Shown: positions 1 to 10,950 of the stretch, piece after piece
How the letters are laid out: every line of letters starts with the position of its first letter
Numbering within the stretch: the stretch's first letter is position 1
Origin: Biscogniauxia marginata
Lineage: Eukaryota > Ascomycota > Sordariomycetes > Xylariales > Xylariaceae
Length of the DNA: 64,000 bases
Direction of reading: 5' to 3'
Assembly: GCA_022695795.1 (NCBI GenBank)
Contig: MU404205.1
Coordinates: forward strand, 1 to 64,000
Made by a program: the position numbers and the translations under genes
The notes under the pieces: model-generated
What the model was told of the DNA's origin: nothing
The model's input: the letters and a program-made list of their open reading frames with translations, nothing else
Databases searched by the model: none

Positions 1-130
1 TTCCCTTCTTTTTTTTCGCGTTTCGTTTTTTGTTTTAATTTGGTTTCTATTTTGGTGGTGTTTTATTTTTTTTTTTGTTTTTTTTTTACCCCCCCCCCCC
101 CCCCCCCCCCCGCTTTCCTCCCTCCTCCCC
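1..130. repeat. Low-complexity window edge (poly-T then poly-C)
   Basis: The first ~90 bases are T-rich homopolymer runs, followed by about 22 consecutive C at roughly 89-110 and C-rich sequence. It resembles neither the flanking gene nor the RIP-type AT-rich DNA further right. It may be a contig end or a sequencing/assembly artefact; nothing coding is visible. Confidence 0.6.
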
Positions 131-166
131 GCGGGTAAAGTGTGATAAGGGCTAAATTATCGTTAA

Positions 167-1024
167 AGCATCATTCACAACGCCTGGCCGGTCAATTTCA
201 ATATCCCAGTCGAGTCTTTTGAGCCTCACCTGCGAGGTGTCCGCAATATTGCTGACTTCGCCACCTACGCCGCTAAGCGCGTCGCTGTCGTCTTCATATC
301 CTCGATTAGCACAGGGGATGGCTGGGATACTAGCAAAGGTGCGTTTCCAGAGAAGCGAGTCGAGGACCTGAAGCTTGCCGGTCTCGGATACGGCCGATCC
401 AAGATGGTAGGCAGCCTCATCCTCGAGGATGCATCAAAAGTCGGCGGTTTTGAAGCGGCCATCATACGCGTCGGCCAGATCGCCGGGCCGGAAGCGGACG
501 CGGGCTGCTGGAACAAGCAAGAGTGGCTCCCCTCGATCATCGCCAGCAGCCTGTACCTGAAGGCCTTGCCAGGTGACCTCGGAACCATGCAGCGTGTCGA
601 CTGGACCCCGTGCGAGAAGATCGCACACCTTGTCCTCGAGGTAGCTGGAGTGTTACAGAAGGTTCCGGCCAGCGAAATCAGTGGATATTTCCACGGCGTC
701 AACCCGTCGGCGACCTCCTGGGCCGAACTTGCCCCTGCCGTTCAGGAGTTCTACGGAAAAGATCGCATCGCGGAGTTGGTTAGCTTCGAAGATTGGCTCA
801 CGAGACTCGAGAACAGCCAGTCCAGCGACACACAGGCGCTAGACAAGAACCCGGGCGTCAAGTTGATCGACTCGTACCGAAGCATGATGGGCGCAGGTTT
901 AGCAGGCACCGAGCCCGTCGTGTTCGACATGACAAAGACAAAGGAGAGGAGCCCGACGATGAAAAATGCGCAGGCCGTCACGCCGCAAATGATGAAGCAT
1001 TGGTGCGAGCAGTGGGGCTTCTGA
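167..1024 (+). CDS. NRPS-like enzyme, C-terminal thioester reductase domain (partial)
   Basis: An open frame runs from just after an in-frame TAA at 164-166 to the TGA at 1022-1024, about 285 residues. It starts with IIHNAWPVNF, a hallmark of the NAD(P)-binding thioester-reductase (NAD_binding_4 / Lys2-type) domain that ends fungal A-T-R enzymes. The SDR-like catalytic residues are visible: the Ser-rich stretch FISSIST, then YGRSK (Tyr-x3-Lys). IIRVGQIAGP, typical of these reductases, follows. Known members reduce a carrier-bound acyl thioester to an aldehyde or alcohol. Adenylation and carrier domains (usually ~600-700 residues upstream) are missing, and similarity stops where low-complexity sequence begins. 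This is either a gene cut by the contig edge or a truncated relic. The first in-frame ATG is at 404, inside the domain, so it is not a credible natural start. Confidence 0.8.
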   Translation, partial: SIIHNAWPVNFNIPVESFEPHLRGVRNIADFATYAAKRVAVVFISSISTGDGWDTSKGAFPEKRVEDLKLAGLGYGRSKMVGSLILEDASKVGGFEAAIIRVGQIAGPEADAGCWNKQEWLPSIIASSLYLKALPGDLGTMQRVDWTPCEKIAHLVLEVAGVLQKVPASEISGYFHGVNPSATSWAELAPAVQEFYGKDRIAELVSFEDWLTRLENSQSSDTQALDKNPGVKLIDSYRSMMGAGLAGTEPVVFDMTKTKERSPTMKNAQAVTPQMMKHWCEQWGF

Positions 1025-1609
1025 TGAGTGAGAAGAAGGTGATGGAATCAATTATAACTTATGTTTTACACGAGGACAGAATCATAATTTGATGACTAGT
1101 GGCACCCCTAGAATAAAACACCGTCATGTATAAACTAATGAACTAATAGGGCTATTTCACGACCTACCTGCTCCATCATCTCCTAATTGAACCGTGACTC
1201 AATATATAGTCCTTCCTCAGGGCGTGACAGGCTCTTGCCCACAATTATCCATTTGTCGTCTACGAATTCGTTTCAAACAACAGAGGATCATGAATAGAAC
1301 TATGTGGCTCGATACTGTTGTAGTGTAGCCCAATCTGACTTCTAAATTAACCAAAATCTTTTAAGAAATTTGCGGTGCAGGTAGTTGCCACTAAGTATTG
1401 AACATTATCGTGGAATAAGAGCCACAGCTGCTAAGCAAAATCTTATGTAAACCACAATCGAAAGAAGAAGAAAAAAGAAGACTCGACGTTACAACATTAT
1501 TAACTACACAATAAGGACATAAGGCTTTAACAAGTTTGCCCACCAAGGTAGTCAAGTGATAATAACATCTTAAATACAAGCTGACTAAAGCCGCGCTTTG
1601 CGCGGCGGC
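1025..1609. other. Intergenic, transition to AT-rich block
   Basis: No gene seen. Composition drifts from GC-normal to AT-rich. At about 1591-1612 there is a GC-rich imperfect inverted repeat (AGCCGCGCTTTGCGCGGCGGCT has arms around a TTTG centre, 20+ bases) right at the isochore edge; its role is unknown. Confidence 0.4.
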
Positions 1610-2277
1610 TAATTTAAAATAATTTATAGTGAATAGAAAAAAGTATCGTTAAATTGCGAATTAGCCACCTTAACTACTTTAACTACTTAAACCATTTTAT
1701 TTATTTAAAATAATATTAAAAATTTAACTTTTAAAAGTTTCTTATAAAAATAATATAATAAATACTTTAAAAGTAAAACTTTTTAATAATATTATTTTTA
1801 TTTAACTTAATATTTAATTTATTATTTATTTATTTTAAAATAAATTTAAAAAATAAATTTATTATTATTTAATAAATTATTTTCTAAGTTTTAATTTTTA
1901 TATATATAAATAATTAAAATAAGGTTTTATGATTTTAAAAATATAATAAATATAAATATTATTTATAAAAAAATTAAATAATTTAATATGTTTTTTATAA
2001 AGTTAAAATTAAAGAAATATTTAATATATTATTAAAACTTAATTTTAATTTTTAATTTTAATAATATAAATAAATAAATATTAAATATTAAAAATAATAT
2101 TATTAAAAAGCTTTAATTTTAAAGTTATTTTAAATAATTAAAATAAGTTAATTTATAATTAATTTAAAAATACTTTTATTTATTTATTATAAAATTATAA
2201 TAAAAAGGTAATTATAAAGTATTTAAATTAACTTTACTTTTTAAAAAGGAATTAAAATATTAAAAATATATAATATA

Positions 2278-2653
2278 TGTTACGACCTAACAAGGGTAAA
2301 GGGAATTAAAAGTGGTCATGTGATCTGAGGTCACATGACTCCAGAAGGAATTCTCTGTTGTTCTCCTGAGAATTAGAGAGAATATAGGTATAACTCCTTA
2401 TAAGGGATGAAGTATAAATAGATTGGAAATTCCTACGTATCTAGTTATTCATTTTAGTTCTTTAGCTATTAATCTAAGATTATAGTCACTTTTTAATATT
2501 ATAATAAAAGTACCTTAAAACCTTTTTAACGAATAAAACATTATAAATTACTTAAACCAGTCTTAATTCATTGTTATCTTTAAATCAAGAAAACCTAATA
2601 TGTATTTACCTATAAAGTCAGCTAACTAGAAACATATAAAGAGGTTCGTCACA
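2278..2653 (+). mobile_element. 5' LTR of chromovirus (LTR-A)
   Basis: 376 bp beginning TGTTACGACC and ending GGTTCGTCACA. It is matched by the direct repeat at 9419-9770, which lacks 24 bp present here near 2392-2416. The first ~120 bp (U3) keep normal GC and contain a palindrome at 2315-2339 (GTCATGTGA / TCACATGAC, 7-bp spacer). The remaining R/U5 part shows RIP-type AT enrichment. No clear target-site duplication: ATATA precedes it, GTATT follows the 3' LTR. Confidence 0.85.
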
Positions 2654-5600
2654 TTTTAATAGCTCCTTAATTAGTGCTTGACATTAATTTAAAAAAAGGG
2701 ATTTTTGGTCGAACCGTCCCAGGATAAGCATACCCCTTAAAACTAAAGAGTAATAAGAAAAAAAACAAGTAAAAGAATAATAGTTAATAAGTTTTTAAAC
2801 GAAAGCTTTAAACTTTTTTACGATATAATAAAAAGGTTTAAAAGAACTAATACAAGAATTAATTATAATTACAGTTAAAAAAGAGTCTTAAAAGGACACC
2901 TTAAAAACTTAATAAAAAGGATCATTTAAGAAAGAAGAAAAAGAGGAGGAAAAAACGCCCGAAAAAGAAAACAAATAAATAAAATAATTCTTACTTTTTA
3001 AAGATAAATAATTAAAACCACTTTTAAACGATAGTGACCCTAATAACTCAAATAATAAAAACAACATAATAACCCCCGATATAAAAAGGTTTAAACTAAT
3101 TACACCTAGCAAATATAATAAGTTAAGCGATTTAAAGGGATTTCTAATTCAGGCCGGAACCTATTTACGATTTTATTATAGAATAATTACTACTAAGAAA
3201 CAAAAGGTTTTCATAATATCCCAGCTCCTTGTCGAAATTGCCTTAACCTGGTTTTAACCAGTGTTAAAAAATCATCTGGAAAACGGATTAAACGCTTAAA
3301 GAGACACAAAAAAGGTCTTCAAAAATTATAAGGAGTTTAAAAAACAACTTAAATCTATATTTGACAATCTAATTTTTAAGTAACAAGCCGAAGCTCGACT
3401 TTATAAACTACGACAAAACAAAAAAGCTTTAAATTACGTTATTAAGTTCAAGAAACTCGCAAGCTAGTTATAATTACTTATTAAAAATCTATATTACTTA
3501 TTTTATTAAGGATTAAAAAACTATATAAAGAATAAGCTATATAAAATAAACCTATATAAAAAAAGGAACTTAAAAAAGTTTAATAACTACGTTATAATAA
3601 TAATTACTATTAATAACGAAAACTTCGAACGGTACCTTAAAAAAAACGGTATAACGAAAGAATAGCGATTAGCTAAAAAGAGGAAATCACAAAAGTGGTG
3701 CCGGAACTAAAAAAGGCATTAAAACTAAGTTAAACCCCATTAAAATCAACGCTATTTAAAAGGAGCAAAAAAAACGAAACAAGTTAACTATTAAATATTT
3801 TAATTATAAAAAGAAAAAACATTATAAGAACGAGTGCCAAAGTCCTAAAAAATAGGAGCTAAGAATAAAAGGAATTCCTTAACCTAAAAAAAGAACCTTT
3901 AAAGTAAAGGTTTATTTCGAAAATAATAAAGAAATAAATTAAGTGTTTATTATTACTATTATTAAGGCAGAAAAAAACGAGGAGGTCCCTATAAAAAAAT
4001 CTATAAATATTATTAAGTTAATTGTAAAGATTATTTAAAGAATAACTACTTATACCTAGGATATTTTACACTAAAATAAGCCAAATAAGAATATAACGAA
4101 AACGAATTACTATACAAGTATAATAACTATAAACTAGGATACGACTTAGGAATTAAGTTAAACCATGATAAGCTATATTAAAGCCACTATAACGACGATA
4201 AATGTAAAACCCACTAAGGAAAGAGCCAACATAATAGCTTAAATTAAAGGTTTTGCATAAATAATAGCTGTAATGTTTATTAAAGCTTAAAGGAATATAT
4301 ATCGTTACATTGAAGCTTTTATATTAACGACGCTTGTTAAATATATAAAAGTTTTAAGGATAAAGCCGGTTACTATCCTTAAAAACTAGAAAGTAATGAC
4401 ATAAAAGAAAATAAATGTATTTGTAATAACGTCCCATAATAGCTACATTATTTTAAAGCATGTTATTTTTACTTAAGTTCTGAAAGAAGCAACAAAGCAA
4501 TTATTAAAGGTTATATATATTACACCTTAATATTATACGACGTATATAGCTTATTTAAAGCAGGTTTCGAAAAAGACGAAGTTAAAAACGAATTATAAGA
4601 ATTATAAAAGGGACTATATTTTTCATAATAACTCAAAAAACGAGCTAAGTATAACACTAGTTTATTTGGCTTAATAAGAAAATACTTAATAAAATAACAA
4701 GTAAAAATACGTGCGACTAAACTGGGCTATAAACGAATTGTTAAGGTATACCTCAAAAAAAAGGGAAAATTTCCAGAAATTAATATAAACCTGTGAAGAA
4801 ACATCGAATTACCCTTAATAAATAAACTCAAGAATTATGTACTTTATTCGAAAATAATTCAAAACCTTAAGAAATTTCGAGTTAATAAAAAAATAAACTT
4901 AGGTTATAAAAAGGCCCTTAAAAAAGAATTAAAGTTTTAATATACAAGGTTTTATATAAAAGATAAACCTTTCACCCTTTATTACGTAAAAGATAATTAA
5001 AGGAACTATTTAAATAATGATTACTAGAAACACGTTTCTATGAAAGCCTAAGAATGAAAGGATATCCGAGTTATAATAACTTAAAAAAACCCAAAAGAGA
5101 AAAAGCGTGAAAAACCAAAAAAACGGTAAAAGCTCTTGCTAATAAGGCAGTAAAAAGCCATAAATAATAAGTCTTTATATAAAGTCCAATCGGGACTTGA
5201 CAATACCATTATAACTAAAGTTAAGTATAATAAAAGGAAATATAAAGCCTTTATAAACTTAGGAATAAATAAAAGTTATATCTTAACCGAGATAACTTAA
5301 AAAAACAAAATATTATAAATATATAAACAAAGTTTATATTAATTATAAAACTTCGAAGGATATATATCTAGTTACGAAAATAATAAAGTGCTAAAAGAGA
5401 TAGTCCTTTTCTCGGTAATTATTTAAAAACATCTCGAGTAAATCATTTTTAACATTATATATATATTAAGTCACAATATAATGCTAAAAATGAATTAGCT
5501 TAGAAAAAGTAATTTATAAATAAATTTCGAGATAAACACGCTTTATTAAGATTAAAAATAAGAAGAGTTAATCACTATGGGTTACAAGATAAATACCGCA

Positions 5601-8600
5601 AGTAACTCCAGAAAAACGAATGTAAAAACGAAACATATCGTTTATATAATTTAAATAACCAAGCTTAAAAATCTAACGAAAAAAGTATTACGCGAGTACC
5701 TCCGTTTCCATAAATTATTTAGAAATAAAACAAAAAAAGAATTACTAAAATATAACTAGTAAATTTACTAAATTTACTTTAAAAAAGGAAAGTAGTTAAA
5801 ATTATTCTTAATATATTTTATAAATTAAGAAAAATAAAAAGCACTATAAAAAGGAATTTAAAAAGATCTTAATAAAAGATATATTTAAAAATTAAAGTCC
5901 TCGTTAAGATACCTAGTAATTATAGTATTAAAAGTCGATAAAAACGAGAAGTAACATATTAATAAAAAAGGAAATTTAGTATAATAACGAGTAATTAATT
6001 ACTAACACCTTAATGAAATAACTAAAAAAAAACGGATACTTGTTATTACTAATGAAACTTATAAAAAGACAAATTAGCAAGGCCTAAATCTTCATAGCAT
6101 TAAACCTTCGCAATAAATATTACATAATTAAAATAGCTAAAAAACATAAATAATATATCGCATTTTAAACGATATATAAATATTATAAATATAAAGTTAT
6201 GCCGTTTAGATTTATTAATATACTTACTATATTTTAATATATAATTATAATGATTTTCTATAAATTTCTAGATAAATTTGTATTTATTTATTTAAACGAT
6301 ATATTAATTTACTTAGAAAGCGAGAAAAAACATAAGGAACATGTAAAACAAGTATTGGAAACCCTAGAAAAAGCAAACTTATTTATTTATCCGACCAAAA
6401 GTAAATAGCATGTCAAAAAACTAAACTATCTAGGGTTTATAATAAGTTTAAGAGAAATCCGCATTTAAAAAGGGAAAATAGCAGTAGTCAAGGATTAGCC
6501 AGAACCTAAAAGTGTTATAAACGTACGTGCATTTCTTGGTTTTATTAACTACGTTAAATAACTTATTAAAGATTTTAGGCGGATCGTTAAACTATTAATA
6601 AAATTAACTACCTTAACGAAAACAAGAAAGGCTTTTTATTTTATTAAAAAAGCTAAATAAGCTTTTTAACAGCTAAAAGAAGTTATAATTAATAAGGTTA
6701 TATATAAACTTTTAAACAAAAATAAGAAGAAACGACTAAAGATAAACGCCTTAAATTTCGCTATTAAAACAGTTTTAAAGTAATTAAAAGACAATAAGAA
6801 ATAGTACTTACTCGCGTACCTATTTAAAGCACTATATAATGTTAAACTAAACTATTAAATCTATAACAAGGAACTATTAATGATGGTTGAATGACAAAGC
6901 ACAGACCATGTCGGAGCCCGGAGATAGTACATATAAATAGGCTGCCTTCGGCAGCCCATCTCATGTAGATACTTCCCTCCTTAGACATCAATATTACAAC
7001 CAGTCTCACCCATATCTTTCCTATTGTTATTGTTATTTGTTTTACCACTAGCTACGTAGCCCTACCAACAATTAATAGTAATTAAAGCGCTAAAAAAATA
7101 GGAACCATGGCTTAACAAAACTAAAGAACCTATTAACATCTATTTAAACCATAAGAACCTTACATGATTCATAATAACATAAACGCTTAATTAGAGATAT
7201 AAGCGTTAAATGATTTTCTTGTTTAAATTCAATTTTAAAATCTAGTATATCAAGGGAAAAGAAAATATCTAAGCGGATCTTTTTAATAAAAAGGGAGATT
7301 ATAAGTCAAAAATTAACAAAAAAAAGGTCTAAATGTTTAAACAACAAAATAACGAATTAATTGTATTAATTTACATATAAATTAACATAGGAGACTAAAA
7401 ATAACATTTCAAGGAAAATTACAGTTAAAAGGAAAAACAAATATAGTCTTAACAAGGATTTAATAACAAACTTCTCTTATATAAGGAAAAGGTATACGTA
7501 TTAAAATAAGTATAAGACAAATTCGTTAAAGAATTTTTAAAATAATAAAACGACTTTAAGAAAAATTCGACTTTTTAGAAATACGATAAATAATTAAAAG
7601 AATTATAAAGAATTATAATATTTATAATAAGGCTAAAACATCACGATATAAACTATATAGATTATTATAACTAACTTAAATACTTAATAAAGCGTGACAT
7701 ATAATTACATGGGATTTCGTAGTAAAACTCTTAAAGTCAAAAGATCTTACTATAAAAGTACCTTATAACAATATATAAATAATTATTAATAAACTCATAA
7801 AATATACCTACTTTCTACTATTTAACAAATTAAGTATAATAAAACAGTTAGTTTTTAATTTCTTAAGAGAATATATTAATAAATATAAATTATTAAAACG
7901 CATTATTTTAAATAAAGATAAGTTATTTACTTTAAAATTTTAAATAAATCTAATAAAACGAATAAGAATTAAATAAAAGTTGTTTATAACGTATTATCCC
8001 TAAATAAACGAATAAATAAAAAAACTAAACTAAATAATAAAATAATATCTACGAAGTTATATTAACTAAGAAATAAATAATTAAATAAAATTGTTATTAA
8101 TAGCTTAAATAGTATATAACACTTCGGTTAACGAAGATATAAAGATGTCACTACATAAAGCAGTGTATAAGCAAAAAGCGGAAGTTTAAAAACAACCGAT
8201 TAAACTCACGAAAACACCAAAAATCGAAATAAAAGCCCCAAAAGCAAAAGTACTATCCAAAAAAGTCTAGGTAATACAATAACGACTATAAAAAGAATTA
8301 TAATTTATTTAAAATAAAATAATAAGGTACTATAATAAAAAAAGAATTAAAGAACCAATTCTTAAAAAAAGAAACATAATTTACTTACTTCGCTAATAAC
8401 AAGGCGTAATATTAAAAACACCTTAAATTAAAACAAAACGACTTAACAAAAAACTTAAGTTTAAAAAGTTAAAACCATATAAAATTAAAAAGGTTATTTC
8501 AAAAATTAATTATAAACTAACGCTACCGAAAAGATTTAAAATATATTTTATATTTTATATTTCACTTTTAAAACCAATATTAAATAACGTTATATTAGAA

Positions 8601-9418
8601 AACTAATTAAAATTTAAAGAAAACCTTAATAAATACGAAATAAAAAAATACTAGATTTAAAATAAGTTAAAAATTAGTTATAGTATTTTATTAAATAAGA
8701 AGGTTACTTATTAAAGGAGAACACTTAAAAACCACTTAAACATTTAAAGAATTTAATAGCTAAACTTAAGAGCTTTTACCACTAGAACCCAGATTGCTTA
8801 AAGGGATTTAAAGACTTAAGTCATGATCTAGTTATAACTAATTAAAAGAGAAGACGGCCTTAAAAACAACTTTAACCTATTTAATTAAGAACTACTATTC
8901 GGCTTGAAAACGCTTTTACTCCGCCTTAATACGTTTTTAATCCTTTAACTTATCCAGGTTTTAAAGTTCACGTCGAATAAATTAAACCTCATATTTACGT
9001 AACTATTTAAATTAACGATTTAACCGCGTAATTTTACTCGATAATTCTTAAAGTTATTAAATGACCACTCGTTTTTCTTGATTTATTTTAAGTTTTTTTT
9101 TTAAATGTTTTAAAAAGATTTTAAGGAAACGTGATTACCGTCACAAGAAATGGCATTAATCTCGTTATAATTTTAATATTTTTTCCGATTTTTTAATATC
9201 TTATATAATAAGCCCCTTTTAAAATAATAAATACAAGGCATAACTATATATCCAAATTAATTAATAGCGGCGGTTAGTTCGTATTAATATTTAAAGGAAT
9301 TCCTTTTCTTTAAACTTATTTATATATTTTTAATAACACGATAAAATAAAATAATTAAAATGGAAGGTTATTAAAAAAAGAAGTTTTAAAAACAAAACCA
9401 TTTAAAAGGGAAATATAA
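2654..9418 (+). pseudogene. RIP-destroyed gag-pol of Ty3/Gypsy chromovirus
   Basis: Fossil retroelement coding region in the order expected for a chromovirus. Around 3796-3837 a gag zinc knuckle keeps its C-x2-C-x4-H-x4-C spacing, but the first two cysteine codons now read as tyrosine (TGT to TAT). Near 6281-6316 the reverse-transcriptase active-site box reads YLNDILIY, one Asp changed to Asn. Near 7700-7770 there is an integrase-core-like WDFVVKLLKS stretch. At about 8640-8760 a C-terminal chromodomain-like segment (YLI followed by HLKN) is recognisable. Stops and G-to-A changes are everywhere, so no product is possible. The + strand is strongly A-rich, meaning most mutations hit the same strand. 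A 190-bp foreign insertion sits at 6881-7070. Confidence 0.85.
6881..7070. mobile_element. Unmutated 190-bp solo LTR with 5-bp target duplication
   Basis: GC-normal 190-bp segment embedded in the RIP-mutated retroelement. It starts TGATGGTTG and ends CCTACCAACA (TG...CA ends) and is flanked on both sides by the direct repeat ATTAA (6876-6880 and 7071-7075), exactly as expected for a solo LTR. Inside are a TATA-like CATATAAATA near 6930 and a perfect hairpin at 6940-6956 (GGCTGCC-TTC-GGCAGCC). No coding capacity. It differs from the LTR-A family. Being unmutated, it either arrived after RIP of its host or is too short to be recognised by RIP. Orientation is uncertain, though the TATA box suggests + strand. 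Confidence 0.85.
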
Positions 9419-9770
9419 TATTATAACTTAATAAAGGTAAAAAGAATTAAAAGTAGTTATATAATTTAAGGTTATATAACTTTAAAAGGAATTCTTTATT
9501 GTTCTTTTAAGAATTAAAAAGAATATAAGTATAAGTAAATTAGAAATTCCTACGTATTTAGTTATTCATTTTAGTTCCTTAACTATTAATTTAAAACTAT
9601 AATCACTCTTTAATACTATAATGAGAATACCTTAAAACCTCTTTAACGAACAAAACATTATGAATCACTTGAACCAGTCTTAATTCACTATTACTTTCAA
9701 ATCAAGAAAACCTAGTACGTACTTACTTGTGAAGTTAGCTAACTAGGAACACACAAAGAGGTTCGTCACA
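9419..9770 (+). mobile_element. 3' LTR of chromovirus (LTR-B)
   Basis: 352-bp direct repeat of LTR-A. Its first 23 bases align with LTR-A with transitions only (for example TGTTACGACC has become TATTATAACT). Here the U3 part is heavily RIP-mutated while the distal ~230 bp are relatively GC-preserved, the opposite of LTR-A. It ends GGTTCGTCACA like LTR-A. Confidence 0.85.
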
Positions 9771-10228
9771 GTATTTATATGGTAAATAAAAATATGTTTA
9801 ATAATATAACAAATAAAAATATAATTAATAATATTTATATAATAAATAAAAAGGTATTTAATAATTTAAATTTCGAGGAGTTATAATTAATTTTTTATTT
9901 TAATTTTAAAAAGCTTTAATTCGGAAAATATAATAAATTAATTAATTTAAATTATATATTAAAAAACCGAATATTTAATATAAAAAAAGTATTTAGTTTT
10001 TAAAATATAAAATTAAAAAAACAATTTAAATAATAATAATTATTAATTAATTTTAATGTTATATAAATGTTTTTTAATAATTAAAATTATAAAAGTTATA
10101 AAAACTAGTTTATTTATTTATATAATTTATTAGTTTATAAATAACGTTATATTTCTTTTTATTAATTTAAACTTTTATATATATTAAATATTTGACTTAT
10201 TTATTATTAAGTATTTAATTATTTTTAG
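9771..10228. repeat. AT-rich repeat R, copy 1
   Basis: About 450 bp of AT-rich DNA that reappears in inverted orientation on the other side of the window. 9790-10095 corresponds to 46190-46480, and 10100-10180 to about 44740-44810. Shared landmarks are AATTTCGAGGAGTTATAATT and AATTATTAATTAATTTTAAT. The family is unidentified and no coding remnant was recognised. Confidence 0.65.
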
Positions 10229-10950
10229 ATCTGCTGTGGCTAACGTCTTTAGCAGTGTCTAGCCACCATGTACATACTTACCTAACCTACGTGGACCTAG
10301 GTGCCTGAGGTACATAAGTACCTGATGGTTTTTCTGCCCGTTCCAGTACCCGTCTTTTTGTACCCCATCTAATTGGCTAGATCGGATGTGGCTCGTGCTC
10401 TTTTGCCTCAGACGAACTTCGAATATGAAAATTCGACGCTACACACCGTCCATTGCTTTTAGCAGCTTTACGAGGACGAGGAAAATAAAAAGAACTTCCG
10501 CACACACGCATACGACACGACAACGCAGCTAGCATTAGCGACAACACCGTATCTTCTAGCCAGAAAGCAAAATTGCAGGAATAAGATCATAGCTAGCCTT
10601 TCCCGAGCGGAGCTTGGCATTGTTCTGAACATCGTACACAAGGTATCTTGCCTGCAGCCGAATCACACTGTCTGTGTGATTCAATAATATATTTTCCCAT
10701 CCATTACTACCCACTCACACTTCCTGACAGAGAAGTCATCGTCCGTACAAACCAAGTCTTGTTATTCATCGCGCTGCGCGACCCCGAGGCCGTATTCTGA
10801 CATCGACATCGACATCGACATCGGCATCAACCACGACATCGGCCTCGATATCCCACCCCTGTGATAGAAGAAGAAGAAGTGCTGGTTGAAGCTTTGGACG
10901 TCTGCCACCATTTCGAGAATACAAGTGAAGACACATCGTCTCCCGACAAA
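10229..10950. other. 5' region of the GYF gene
   Basis: GC-normal intergenic DNA upstream of the GYF-domain gene. It carries several TACCTA/TAGGTA-type motifs at ~10270-10325 and a GACATC hexanucleotide microsatellite at about 10799-10838. No other gene is supported. Confidence 0.5.

Larger units (their letters stand above)
1610..10228. repeat. AT-rich RIP isochore 1
   Basis: About 8.6 kb of very AT-rich DNA packed with TA dinucleotides and stop codons in all frames, starting after ~1610 and ending abruptly before GC-normal sequence at ~10229. It contains one LTR element (2278-9770), an inserted solo LTR (6881-7070) and flanking AT-rich repeat DNA (1610-2277, 9771-10228). Differences between internal copies are overwhelmingly C-to-T and G-to-A, the RIP footprint of ascomycetes. 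Nothing inside appears translatable. Confidence 0.85.

Noticed and set aside
6842..7048. 68-codon minus-strand frame
   Set aside because: Lies within the solo LTR and flanking RIP DNA; no domain.
2273..9775. Target-site duplication for the full chromovirus
   Set aside because: Flanks ATATA and GTATT do not match even allowing RIP transitions, so I do not claim one.
1610..10228. CRISPR-like or satellite array
   Set aside because: Repeated short strings are AT-rich RIP products, with no regular repeat-spacer period; also not expected in a fungus.
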